The notes under the pieces: generated by a model
The model's input: the letters and a program-made list of their open reading frames with translations, nothing else
Databases searched by the model: none
What the model was told of the DNA's origin: nothing
In this document: piece after piece, positions 50,602 to 59,611 of the stretch
Layout: each line of letters opens with the position of its first letter
How positions within the stretch are numbered: position 1 is the first letter of the stretch
Assembly (NCBI GenBank): GCA_910577115.1
Contig: CAJTMC010000004.1
Coordinates: forward strand, 62,001-126,000
Direction: 5' to 3'
DNA length: 64,000 nucleotides
From: an uncultured Lachnospiraceae bacterium
GTDB taxonomy: Bacteria; Bacillota; Clostridia; Lachnospirales; Lachnospiraceae
Made by a program: the position numbers and the translations under genes

Positions 50602-51762
50602 TCATAAATTAGGGATTTCTACAAAATCCGACAATATGACATTGCTGATGTCAATTCCCTGTTCCGTCAAAAACCAAAAACCGTCTTTTTCGTCAAGATA
50701 TCCTGCATCTTTCCATTTTTTTAAGACTTTTGGATAAATGCTGTCAAGTCTTACGGCAAAAGTCCGCTCAAACTCTGCCATGGAAATACCCTGCATTCTC
50801 CGAAGTCCTAAAAACAGAAATTCCGCTATCAACTCCTGTCGGGATAACTGCACCTGGTCCCGTCTTAATTTATCCGGCGTTTTGCAGTCCTCCATATATT
50901 CCGAAAGGTTGTCCGTATTGCGATACCTGCGGCTGCCTACTGTTGACGCCGCTCCAAGTCCCAAACCGATATAGTCCCTGATATGGTCGCAGCCTCTCTG
51001 CCAGTAGATTTGATTGTGGCGGCTTTCAAACCCTTTTTTGGCATAGTTTGAAATCTCATAGCGCACATAACCATACTCCGACAAAAGCCGCTTTGTTTCG
51101 TAGTACATTAGACGGTCTGTCTCCTCATCGGGCAAAGGCGGATATTGACTGATACAGTCAAACAGCTTTGTTCCTTCCTCAACAATCAGGCTGTACGCCG
51201 AAATATGCTCCGGCTCCAGCATGCATACAGCATGCAGCGTGTTTTGCCATGTTTTAAGGCTTTGTCCGGGCAGGGCGGAAATTAAATCAATGTTGATGTT
51301 TGAAAACCCCGCATTCCTTGCCCACATGTAAGTTGTCAGGAAATCTTTAAAAGTATGAATGCGCCCCAACAGCTTTAATTCATTGTCATTTGCCGATTGA
51401 AGACCAATACTGAGGCGGTTGATGCCTGCCGCCCGCAAATACTCCAGCTTTTCCGGAGAAGCGGTTTTGGGATTGAGCTCCAAAGAAATTTCCGCATTAT
51501 CCGCTATATGAAAATGCGTTTGTATCGTCGAAAGGCAGTCTTTTATCAGCTCTTTTGCGATACAGGAAGGTGTGCCGCCGCCAAAAAAGATTGTCTGCAC
51601 CTGATATTCGGCGTAATCCTCTGCCGTAGCTTTGATTTCCTCATTTAACGCTGCCATATAGGCGCTTTTTGCCGCATCGTCCGCAGGAAACGACAAAAAA
51701 TCGCAGTATATGCACTTTTTTACGCAAAACGGGATATGAATATAAATGCCTAACTGATTCAT
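50602..51762 (-). CDS. hemW: Heme chaperone HemW (radical SAM)
   Basis: HemW, about 386 aa, a radical SAM protein that binds and inserts heme; formerly annotated as oxygen-independent coproporphyrinogen oxidase. The cluster motif is C13-xxx-C17-xx-C20 in IYIHIPFCVKKCIYCDF; the lack of a fourth nearby cysteine separates HemW from HemN. Further family sequence: TIFFGGGTPSC, EISLELNPKT, LRAAGINRLSIGLQSAND, and YEISNYAKKGFESRHNQIYW. The ATG at 51762 is just 4 nt past the lepA stop and has almost no ribosome binding site, so coupling to lepA is likely. Confidence 0.95.
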   Translation of the reverse strand: MNQLGIYIHIPFCVKKCIYCDFLSFPADDAAKSAYMAALNEEIKATAEDYAEYQVQTIFFGGGTPSCIAKELIKDCLSTIQTHFHIADNAEISLELNPKTASPEKLEYLRAAGINRLSIGLQSANDNELKLLGRIHTFKDFLTTYMWARNAGFSNINIDLISALPGQSLKTWQNTLHAVCMLEPEHISAYSLIVEEGTKLFDCISQYPPLPDEETDRLMYYETKRLLSEYGYVRYEISNYAKKGFESRHNQIYWQRGCDHIRDYIGLGLGAASTVGSRRYRNTDNLSEYMEDCKTPDKLRRDQVQLSRQELIAEFLFLGLRRMQGISMAEFERTFAVRLDSIYPKVLKKWKDAGYLDEKDGFWFLTEQGIDISNVILSDFVEIPNL

Positions 51763-51766
51763 GTGT

Positions 51767-53584
51767 TTACTTGCCGCTGTCAAGCTTTAGCACCGACATA
51801 AACGCCTTTTGCGGAATTTCCACATTGCCGACCTGCCGCATACGCTTCTTGCCCTCCTTCTGCTTTTCGAGAAGTTTCTTCTTACGCGTTATATCGCCAC
51901 CATAACACTTGGCAAGCACGTCCTTTCGCATCGCCTTTACGGTCTCACGCGCGATAACCTTTCCGCCGACTGCCGCCTGAATGGGAATTTCAAACAAATG
52001 GCGCGGAATTTCGTCCTTTAGCTTCTCGCACATCTTTCTGCCGCGCTCATACGCCGAATCCTTGTGCACAATAAAGGACAGCGCATCAACTTCTTCCTTG
52101 TTAATCAGGATATCGAGTTTCACAAGCGATGCCTGCTCATACCCTTTAATATCATAGTCAAACGATGCATAACCGCGGGAACGCGATTTGAGTGCGTCGA
52201 AAAAGTCGTAGATAATCTCATTTAACGGCAGCTCATACTTTAAGAGCGCCCTTGTCTCCTCCACATAATCCATGCCGAGATAGCGTCCGCGCCGTTCCTG
52301 ACAAAGCTCCATAATCGAGCCGATAAACTCCGTCGTCACCATAATTTCCGCACTGACAATCGGCTCTTCCATATAGTCAATTTCAGACGGATCCGGAAGA
52401 TTTGAGGGGTTGGTAAGCGTGGTCACCTCACCGTTTGTCTTATATACTTTATAAATAACGCCCGGCGCTGTCGTGACAAGGTCAAGATTGTACTCGCGCT
52501 CAAGCCGTTCCTGAATAATTTCAAGATGCAGCAATCCTAAAAATCCGCAGCGAAAGCCAAATCCCAAAGCAGCAGAAGTCTCCGGTTCATAAAACAGTGA
52601 GGCATCGTTTAGCTGCAGCTTCTCCAACGCGTCGCGCAAATCCGTATATTTGGCACTGTCGGCAGGATACAGGCCGCAATAAACCATCGAAAGCACCTTC
52701 TTGTAGCCCGGAAGCGGTTGCGCACATGGATTTTCGGCATCTGTAACCGTATCTCCGACCGCCGTATCCTTCACATTCTTAATTGACGCAGTGATATATC
52801 CCACCATACCGGCAGACAGCTCTTCGCAGGGGATAAACTGTCCGGCGCCAAAATAGCCTACCTCTACCACATCTGACGTCGCACCGGTTGCCATCATTCG
52901 AATCTTTGTTCCCTTCGCAACACGTCCTTCCTTAATGCGGCAAAATACAATGACACCTTTGTATGAATCATAAAGTGAATCAAATACAAGCGCCTGAAGA
53001 GGGTTTTCCCTGCTGCCGCCCGGAGCCGGAATCTTATGGACGATCGCCTCAAGCACCTCCTCAATTCCCACACCGTTCTTTGCGGAAATCAACGGTGCAT
53101 CCTGCGCCTCAATTCCGATGACATCCTCAATCTCATTTTTCACCCAGTCAGGACGCGCACTCGGAAGGTCGATCTTGTTAATGACAGGGAAAACGTCCAA
53201 ATCGTGATCCAACGCCAAATAGACATTGGCAAGCGTCTGCGCCTCAATGCCCTGCGCCGCATCCACAACTAAAACGGCGCCGTCGCACGCCGCAAGTGCG
53301 CGGCTTACCTCGTAATTAAAGTCAACGTGTCCCGGCGTATCAATCAGGTTAAAAATATATTCGTTCCCGTCCTGTGCCTGATAAACGGTGCGCACCGTCT
53401 GCGCCTTAATCGTAATCCCACGCTCACGCTCCAAATCCATATTATCAAGCACCTGATCCTGCATCTCACGACTTGTCAAAAGTCCTGTTTTTTCGATAAT
53501 CCGATCTGCAAGCGTCGATTTGCCATGATCAATATGTGCAACAATGCAAAAATTCCTGATTTTGCTCTGATCTATATTTGACAT
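51767..53584 (-). CDS. lepA: Elongation factor 4 (LepA)
   Basis: LepA/EF4, 605 aa, a ribosome-associated GTPase. G1 is in IVAHIDHGKSTLADRIIE, G3 in DTPGHVDFNYEVSRAL, G4 in VINKIDLP and the family-specific C-terminus is present (RKKKLLEKQKEGKKRMRQVGNVEIPQKAFMSVLKLD). Size is standard. It is followed directly by hemW, an order found in many Firmicutes. Confidence 0.98.
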   Translation of the reverse strand: MSNIDQSKIRNFCIVAHIDHGKSTLADRIIEKTGLLTSREMQDQVLDNMDLERERGITIKAQTVRTVYQAQDGNEYIFNLIDTPGHVDFNYEVSRALAACDGAVLVVDAAQGIEAQTLANVYLALDHDLDVFPVINKIDLPSARPDWVKNEIEDVIGIEAQDAPLISAKNGVGIEEVLEAIVHKIPAPGGSRENPLQALVFDSLYDSYKGVIVFCRIKEGRVAKGTKIRMMATGATSDVVEVGYFGAGQFIPCEELSAGMVGYITASIKNVKDTAVGDTVTDAENPCAQPLPGYKKVLSMVYCGLYPADSAKYTDLRDALEKLQLNDASLFYEPETSAALGFGFRCGFLGLLHLEIIQERLEREYNLDLVTTAPGVIYKVYKTNGEVTTLTNPSNLPDPSEIDYMEEPIVSAEIMVTTEFIGSIMELCQERRGRYLGMDYVEETRALLKYELPLNEIIYDFFDALKSRSRGYASFDYDIKGYEQASLVKLDILINKEEVDALSFIVHKDSAYERGRKMCEKLKDEIPRHLFEIPIQAAVGGKVIARETVKAMRKDVLAKCYGGDITRKKKLLEKQKEGKKRMRQVGNVEIPQKAFMSVLKLDSGK

Positions 53585-53612
53585 ACTTTTCCTCCAAGCT
53601 TGGTTTTTACAT

Positions 53613-55127
53613 TTATTTCACTTTAACACAAATTTTTCGCACAAGCAATATAAATACAGCAAGCACAGCAAGCCAGACAACGAAAGGAACATCATTGATA
53701 TCGAAGCAGCGAACATTAATCCACATTCTGTTGATTGCTTTGCTTGTGTCCTCATCAAAATAGCGCATGACGACCGTTCTTTTTAATACTTCCTGCGACG
53801 GATACTGTGCATAAAGCTGCCTGTCAATTTGCTCCAAAGACGCCGTTACAATATAATTTTCGTCCCCACTGCTGCCGCTAAAGAAATACCCCAAAGGATA
53901 CTCTATCGTATCTGTATCGGATTCGTCGGCGCCATAGCACCAGTTAATGTATTCAAAAACCGTATCATCTCCCTCGGCGCCGGCAATGGAAGATGTATAA
54001 CCAATATAATACATATTCCGCACAGCGTTATCCGGCCTTGACATAAAATTCACAAATGCCTCCGCCGCATGCTTTTGCAAAACATCGTCACCGATTCCGT
54101 CCTTGAGCATCACCCAACCGTCAAACCAGAGATTTGCGCCTTCTTTTGGTACGGAAAACCGAAGCTCCAAACCGTCCTCATCTGCCTGATCCATTGCATA
54201 GACCGCATCTCCCGACCACTGATAATCCGCCACGATTTTTCCGCTTACCATATCTGCCTTTCCGCTGTCCGTCTCAAGCGAATAAATATTGTCCATAAGG
54301 CGCTCTAACAGCTCCTGTGCCTGAGCAATCGTTGTCAGATTTGTATCATTCATCTCATCTTCAAGCCGCTTTGCATAATCCGGCGCATTTTGAAAGGCTT
54401 CCTCAGTGAGCTGATCTGCCTTTAAAATCCCTAGTGCGGCAAAGTATGAATCACGCACGTTATCCTTTAGCGCAACCTGTCTTTTAAACTGCTCCTTTTC
54501 AAAAATCTTCCAAGTGGATGCCTCATCCTGCGTTACCTTTGCAGGATTATAAAGAACGCCTGTTATCCCCCACATGTAACCAGCCGCATATTTGCTCCAT
54601 TGCTCCCCATGAATCTCATTTTCGTTCATCACTTTATAAATGTAAGGAGAAACGTTATTGATATAAAAATTGCACTCGTTACTTTTATCATAAAATGCTT
54701 CGGAATACGGTTCCAGCCTGCCCTCCGCCATCAGCTTCATAATCATATATTCCGACGGGCAGACAAGGTCATACGTATCACCGAGATTAAGCTGGTTATA
54801 CAAATCTTCGTTTGTCCCGAAGCAAGAATATTCTACCCTTACCCGTTTCCCGTAGGTTTCTAAGTACCAGTCCTCGAACTCTTTGTAAAGCGGATTTTCG
54901 CCAAAAATTGTAACACCGTTATCAAGCATTATCCGCTCTTCCTCGTCCCAGTCACCCATATCAATATATTCTTCCCAATTGCATACGCGAAGAACGATTG
55001 TGTCATCCGACTTTGCAAAAGCGGTCCTGCTGTTCCCCGTAAAACAAACCGAAAAAGTCGTTATTGCTGTTATAATCGTGAGCGCAGGCTTCCACATTTT
55101 TCTATGCATTCTTCTTCTCAATTTCAT
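53613..55127 (-). CDS. potD: Spermidine/putrescine-binding protein PotD with C-terminal membrane anchor
   Basis: About 504 aa. An N-terminal signal sequence (ALTIITAITTFSVCFTG, cleavage likely after AFA) leads into a PotD-type binding domain (LRVCNWEEYID; YDLVCPSEYMIMKLMAEGRLEPY; YMWGITGVLYNP; KADMVSGKIVADYQWSGDAVYAM; FMSRPDNAVRNMYYIGYTS). The C-terminus adds a membrane helix (VPFVVWLAVLAVFILLV) and basic tail. Most Gram-positive binding proteins are lipoproteins; no proper lipobox is present here, so the helix probably anchors it. The ATG at 55127 is inside the end of potC. Gene order potA-B-C-D is typical. Confidence 0.92.
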   Translation of the reverse strand: MKLRRRMHRKMWKPALTIITAITTFSVCFTGNSRTAFAKSDDTIVLRVCNWEEYIDMGDWDEEERIMLDNGVTIFGENPLYKEFEDWYLETYGKRVRVEYSCFGTNEDLYNQLNLGDTYDLVCPSEYMIMKLMAEGRLEPYSEAFYDKSNECNFYINNVSPYIYKVMNENEIHGEQWSKYAAGYMWGITGVLYNPAKVTQDEASTWKIFEKEQFKRQVALKDNVRDSYFAALGILKADQLTEEAFQNAPDYAKRLEDEMNDTNLTTIAQAQELLERLMDNIYSLETDSGKADMVSGKIVADYQWSGDAVYAMDQADEDGLELRFSVPKEGANLWFDGWVMLKDGIGDDVLQKHAAEAFVNFMSRPDNAVRNMYYIGYTSSIAGAEGDDTVFEYINWCYGADESDTDTIEYPLGYFFSGSSGDENYIVTASLEQIDRQLYAQYPSQEVLKRTVVMRYFDEDTSKAINRMWINVRCFDINDVPFVVWLAVLAVFILLVRKICVKVK

Positions 55128-55917
55128 TTGTCCTCCTTGCATTCCTGCTTCCTGTGAGGTTCATCACAAGCACCAACAAAATCACAGCCAAAAAGATAAT
55201 TGTGGAAAGCGCCCAGAGCGCTGTCTTAATCTCTGTCTGCGAACCCTTTGTCGCGTTCACAACATATGTGCTGATTGTGTCAAACGTAGCGGGCTTTGTA
55301 TAACTTGTGATAAAGTAATCGTCCAGCGAAAGCGTAACCGCCAGTGCAAAGCCGGAAACAATCCCCGGAAAAATCTGTGGTATCACCACGCATCTAATCG
55401 CAGTCTGTGATGATGCCCCAAGATCAAGTGCCGCCTCATACAGACTGTTGTCCATCTGTTTGAGCTTTGGTACGACAGACAAATAAACAAAAGGAGATTG
55501 TAATACCACATGACCAATCAACAGCGGCACAAAGCTGCTCTTATCCACACTGCATACTTCGATGAGAAGAATACACAGTGAAAATGCCGTCACAACCTCC
55601 GCATTGACCACAGGCACCTGATTGGCCGCGCCAATGAATGTTTTTCCGAAACGTCCGGCGTAGTGTACACCCACTGCGCCGAGTGTGCCAAGCACCGTTG
55701 ACAAAACCGCCGAACCGATTGCAAGCAGGAGCGTGCCTATAATCATATCACGAAGCTCCGGCTTTGTGAAAAGCGTAACATAGTTTTGAAGCGAAAAACT
55801 GTGGATTGCACCGATGTTCACAGAATCGGTAAAGCTATATAGCGCAAGCACAAAAATTGGCAGATACAGCGCTAACAGCACAAGGCATAAAAAAGCTGTT
55901 GAAATCGTCTTTTTCAT
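55102..55917 (-). CDS. potC: Spermidine/putrescine permease PotC
   Basis: PotC, 271 aa, about six membrane helices, the second permease of the polyamine importer. The permease EAA loop is present (YEAALDLGASSQTAIRCVVIPQIFPGIVSG), followed by SLDDYFITSYT, conserved in polyamine permeases. It overlaps the upstream potB (ATGA-type, 4 bp) and the downstream potD (26 bp). Confidence 0.95.
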   Translation of the reverse strand: MKKTISTAFLCLVLLALYLPIFVLALYSFTDSVNIGAIHSFSLQNYVTLFTKPELRDMIIGTLLLAIGSAVLSTVLGTLGAVGVHYAGRFGKTFIGAANQVPVVNAEVVTAFSLCILLIEVCSVDKSSFVPLLIGHVVLQSPFVYLSVVPKLKQMDNSLYEAALDLGASSQTAIRCVVIPQIFPGIVSGFALAVTLSLDDYFITSYTKPATFDTISTYVVNATKGSQTEIKTALWALSTIIFLAVILLVLVMNLTGSRNARRTNEIEKKNA

Positions 55918-56714
55918 CGGCTCACCACACCTCCTCTGCTGTTTCCCGCATCCTCGTCCGCATAACGGTTCGTAAAGAGCGTAAATACAAGGATAATCGC
56001 AAGAAGTACAAGCGCGATCATGGAACCGCCATGCCAGTCATAGGCGGCAAAGTAGGCACCAATCAGGCTTCCCATAATATAAGTGCTGTTGTAGAGCATA
56101 TCCAGCACCACATAGTTTGTCATCGATGGCAAAAACACCATAAAAATACCGCTGATAATGCCCGGAACGGACAACGGCAGCGTCACCTGAAAAAAGGTCT
56201 GCACATGATCAGCGCCAAGATCAGACGACGCCTCCAGCAAGCTCTTATCAATCTTTAAAAGCGTTGTATAAATCGGCAATATCATAAACGGAAGAAAATC
56301 ATATGTCATTCCAATGATCGTATTCAAAAACGGGTGAAAAGAAAGATTTCCCTCTATTACAGTGAGGATTTCTTTCAATGCCGTTATTCTTAGCGTAAAA
56401 TTAATCCACATGGGCATGATAAACAGCATCAGCACAACGGATTTATGCCGTAATTTTCCTCTTGCAAGAATATATGCAATGGGATAAGCCAACAACAGGC
56501 ACACGCTTGTTGTGACAACCGCAATTCCCAAACTGTATAAAAGCGTGCCTGTGGTTTTGGGATTCCCAAAAAAACCTGTCAGGTTTTCTATTGTAAATCT
56601 GCCCTCACCGTTTGTCAATGCATAATAGATAATGACAAACAGAGGCGCAAGCACAAAGCATACTAAAAACACGCTGTATGGCAGACAAAGCATCTTTTTA
56701 TTTCTTAACTGCAT
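55914..56714 (-). CDS. potB: Spermidine/putrescine permease PotB
   Basis: PotB, about 266 aa, the first permease subunit. Membrane helices alternate with loops; the EAA loop is LLEASSDLGADHVQTFFQVTLPLSVPGIISG, followed by FLPSMTNYVVLDML, a polyamine-permease pattern. AGGAGAG lies 8 nt before the ATG at 56714, which overlaps the 3' end of potA by 17 bp. The whole pot operon is overlapped end to end, indicating tight co-expression. Confidence 0.95.
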   Translation of the reverse strand: MQLRNKKMLCLPYSVFLVCFVLAPLFVIIYYALTNGEGRFTIENLTGFFGNPKTTGTLLYSLGIAVVTTSVCLLLAYPIAYILARGKLRHKSVVLMLFIMPMWINFTLRITALKEILTVIEGNLSFHPFLNTIIGMTYDFLPFMILPIYTTLLKIDKSLLEASSDLGADHVQTFFQVTLPLSVPGIISGIFMVFLPSMTNYVVLDMLYNSTYIMGSLIGAYFAAYDWHGGSMIALVLLAIILVFTLFTNRYADEDAGNSRGGVVSR

Positions 56715-58146
56715 ATTCAAAGCTCTCCTTCGGTATGATCAGGCTCACATAGTCGTCCATATTCCACAAATATTCATCGTCCACGATAAAATCCTCATCC
56801 TCGTCGGTACGCACGACATAACTGTAATGATCTCCTTTGTAAATCAGGTTGATAATATGTCCGCATAAAAGGCCTGCCTCTTTGTCATCACTCATTTCAA
56901 TACATTCCGGCTTGACAGATACAATGATTCTGACCGCTTCCGCATCAATCACGTCCCCATGTGCATCTACCAGCACACCATTGGAATTATAAGACGCATT
57001 CGGAAACAACTCCGTCAGGTCGCAGGAAAGCGCTCCGTCCAAAAACTGCAGGCTGTAATCCTTGTTTAATCCGGTTTCAATACGATTCACCACATCCTCA
57101 GCAAGCATGATATGTATCCCCTCCGGCTCAATCAGAATACCTACCTCGCTTCCTTCTTCCGCTTTTTTCGTAGACTGCACCACAATCTCATTTTTGCCTG
57201 ATAAAACAGTAATTTCGTAATGCACTCCCTTAAAAATAACAGATGTTACTTTTCCTTTTACCGTCCCTTTTTCAGGCGTTGTTATAATGACATCCTCCGG
57301 ACGCACAACTGCATCAATCATTGTACCATGCTCAACATCATCCACACATGCAAACTCCGCACCACAAAAACGCACCCTGAATTTTCCCGTCATAATGCCG
57401 CTAAAAATGTTGCTTTCCCCGATAAAATCGGCAACAAAGGCATTTTTCGGTTCATTGTAGATATCCTCCGGCGTACCGGTCTGTTGGATTTTCCCTTCCG
57501 ACATCACGACAATCTTATCGGACATTGTGAGCGCCTCTTCCTGATCATGCGTCACATAAATAAATGTAATTCCCAGCTTTTGATGCATGCTTTTAAGCTC
57601 CAGCTGCATCTCCTTACGCATCTTTAAATCCAGTGCGCCAAGCGGCTCGTCCAAGAGCAGGATTTCAGGCTCATTCACAATCGCGCGTGCGATTGCGATA
57701 CGCTGTTGCTGTCCGCCCGAAAGCGTTCCAATCGTCCTGTCCTCAAAGCCCTCAAGATCTACCATTTCAAGTGCTTTTTTCACCTTTTTTATGATTTCAG
57801 TCTTTGCAAACTTCTTAAGCTTTAAGCCAAACGCAATATTATCAAACACATTCAGATGCGGAAACAGCGCATAGCGCTGAAATACCGTATTGATGGGACG
57901 CTTATTGGGCGGAAGGTCGCGGATATCCCTGCCGTTTAGCAGCAGTTCCCCTTCCGTCGGCTTATCAAAACCTGCAATCATACGCAGCGTCGTCGTTTTA
58001 CCGCAACCGGACGGTCCCAAAAAGGTAACAAATTCTCCCCTTTTGATTGTGAGATTAAAATCCTCCACCACACGAAAGCCGTCATCGAAAGTACGGCTGA
58101 TGTGCTTTAATTCTATGATGTTTTCCCTTGATGCATTCTGCTCCAA
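56698..58146 (-). CDS. potA: Spermidine/putrescine ATPase PotA with duplicated C-terminal domain
   Basis: PotA, 482 aa, the ATPase of the importer. Walker A GPSGCGKTT (44-52), Q loop, signature LSGGQQQRIAIARAIV, Walker B ILLLDEPLGALD and the His switch in YVTHDQEEALTMSDKI are all intact. The usual PotA is around 350-380 aa; here a first TOBE-like regulatory domain (VRPEDVIITTPEKGTVKGKVTSVIFKGVHYEI) is followed after about 120 residues by a second similar block (VKPECIEMSDDKEAGLLCGHIINLIYKGDHYSYVV). It starts at TTG 58146 with GGAGGAG upstream. The extra domain may sense a second signal; this is inference. Confidence 0.93.
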   Translation of the reverse strand: MEQNASRENIIELKHISRTFDDGFRVVEDFNLTIKRGEFVTFLGPSGCGKTTTLRMIAGFDKPTEGELLLNGRDIRDLPPNKRPINTVFQRYALFPHLNVFDNIAFGLKLKKFAKTEIIKKVKKALEMVDLEGFEDRTIGTLSGGQQQRIAIARAIVNEPEILLLDEPLGALDLKMRKEMQLELKSMHQKLGITFIYVTHDQEEALTMSDKIVVMSEGKIQQTGTPEDIYNEPKNAFVADFIGESNIFSGIMTGKFRVRFCGAEFACVDDVEHGTMIDAVVRPEDVIITTPEKGTVKGKVTSVIFKGVHYEITVLSGKNEIVVQSTKKAEEGSEVGILIEPEGIHIMLAEDVVNRIETGLNKDYSLQFLDGALSCDLTELFPNASYNSNGVLVDAHGDVIDAEAVRIIVSVKPECIEMSDDKEAGLLCGHIINLIYKGDHYSYVVRTDEDEDFIVDDEYLWNMDDYVSLIIPKESFEYAVKK

Positions 58147-58190
58147 CGTTTCTCCTCCTTTATTATATACTCACAGCTAATTTTATGAGC

Positions 58191-58343
58191 CGTAAATATT
58201 GCGCCAGCCACAGCCGCAAAGCGGCAAAATTCCACATGTGGCTATGTGCATCCGAATATTCAAAGCGACCGATTTATCTGACGCTTAATATACTTCCCTT
58301 ATACGCTATGAGAGCTGCCGCATTAGCGGCAGCTCCTTTTTTT
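58191..58343 (+). other. Structured intergenic segment with plus-strand terminator
   Basis: Between potA and the phosphofructokinase gene. On the plus strand three hairpins follow each other: GCCACA(58207-58212)-GCCGC-AAA-GCGGC-...-TGTGGC(58237-58242); ATATT..AAGCG (58256-58267) with CGCTTAATAT (58282-58291); and a perfect 10-bp stem GAGCTGCCGC/GCGGCAGCTC (58312-58335) followed by seven Ts (58337-58343), a classic terminator only in the plus direction. No plus-strand gene precedes it, so a small RNA is possible. On the minus strand the same folds form the potA leader. Confidence 0.45.
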
Positions 58344-58348
58344 CTGAA

Positions 58349-59584
58349 TTATTTGCCGGGTCGATACAAATGACGCGGAATGCCGTCTACCATAATCGGC
58401 GCTACATCCCCCTGTATGAGCGGGCGCACATAAGTGATAAAGTCCTCCGTCACATAATCGCCCTCACTATTTAACCAATTCCTCGGCACAAGCTTTTCAT
58501 CGTTTGCGATTTTATGCACATCTTTTACTTCCGTTCCGCACTGATACGGATCGTCTGACTGACGCACAAGAACAACCATTTTTCCCGAATCACCCTCGTC
58601 AGCTGCCTTGACAGCTGCACCGCCTACCTGATAGGCTTCCAGAATATCCACTCTCGATGAAAGGTGCGATGCCGAACGCTGCAACGTGCTCAGCTCAATA
58701 GCTCTTGTCTTGCAGCCAAGCTCTGCCGCAATAAAACCTGCAAGGTAACTTGCCGTACCTGTAAGCTGCTTGTGGCCGAACGCATCAACAAAGTCTGCGC
58801 TGTTTCCAAGCTCACAAACATATTTTCCATCGGCCGTCTTAATGCCCTCAGAAACGGCTACAACAACCGAATATTTCTTTGCCAAAAGTTTTTTTACTTT
58901 TTCCTTAAATTTCTTGATGTCAAAGGAAAGCTCCGGAAGATAAATCATATCAGGCCCTACACAGTCCTCTCCCTTTGCAAGCACTGCCGCTCCGGTCAGC
59001 CATCCGGCATTTCTTCCCATTACTTCGATAATAGTAACAAGTCCTTTTTCATACTTTAAGCACAGACTGTCGCGCACAATTTCCTTTACCGAAGTGCCGA
59101 TATATTTTGCAGCGCTTCCATACCCTGGTGTATGGTCTGTCAGCGCAAGGTCATTGTCGATTGTCTTAGGGCATCCGATAAACCGAATCGGGCTTCCTGT
59201 AATAATCGCATAGTCAGACAACTTTTTGATCGTATCCATTGAATCATTTCCGCCAATATAGATGAGCGCCTCGATATCAAGCTTTGTAAGAATTGCAAAA
59301 ATCTTCTCATACACAGACATATCCTTATGGATATCCGGAAGCTTGTAGCGGCAGGAACCAAGATACGCAGCCGGCGTTCTCTTTAAAAGTTCCACATCCA
59401 AATCATTTGTGATATGTTCCGACAGATCGACATAGGTCTCCTCCATAAGCCCTTGTATTCCGTTCAGCATTCCGTAAACCTTCTTTGCTCCACGATCAAT
59501 CGCTGTCCGGTATACCCCCGCGAGACTTGAGTTAATCGCAGCGGTAGGCCCGCCTGACTGTCCGACAATTACATTACCCTTCAT
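58349..59584 (-). CDS. pfp: Pyrophosphate-type phosphofructokinase
   Basis: A phosphofructokinase of 411 aa, phosphorylating fructose-6-phosphate in glycolysis. P-loop-like NVIVGQSGGPTAAINSSLAG, then GGNDSMDTIK (111-120) and PKTIDND (139-145), GYGSAAKYI and MGRNAGWLTGA. In ATP-dependent enzymes the second motif is GGDGS and the third has Gly instead of Lys; Asp114 and Lys140 here are the residues known to favour pyrophosphate. The first Asp of the motif is Asn113, an uncommon variant. The ATG at 59584 has GGAGG 9 nt upstream. It follows a secreted protein gene by 27 bp, apparently in the same transcript. Confidence 0.88.
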   Translation of the reverse strand: MKGNVIVGQSGGPTAAINSSLAGVYRTAIDRGAKKVYGMLNGIQGLMEETYVDLSEHITNDLDVELLKRTPAAYLGSCRYKLPDIHKDMSVYEKIFAILTKLDIEALIYIGGNDSMDTIKKLSDYAIITGSPIRFIGCPKTIDNDLALTDHTPGYGSAAKYIGTSVKEIVRDSLCLKYEKGLVTIIEVMGRNAGWLTGAAVLAKGEDCVGPDMIYLPELSFDIKKFKEKVKKLLAKKYSVVVAVSEGIKTADGKYVCELGNSADFVDAFGHKQLTGTASYLAGFIAAELGCKTRAIELSTLQRSASHLSSRVDILEAYQVGGAAVKAADEGDSGKMVVLVRQSDDPYQCGTEVKDVHKIANDEKLVPRNWLNSEGDYVTEDFITYVRPLIQGDVAPIMVDGIPRHLYRPGK

Positions 59585-59611
59585 TTTGTTCATCCTCCAT
59601 CTTGTTCATTT

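Noticed and set aside
58128..58373. Plus-strand open frame of 81 codons across the potA-phosphofructokinase gap
   Set aside because: No ribosome binding site, no recognisable domain, and it crosses the terminator hairpin. The DNA structure is a better explanation.
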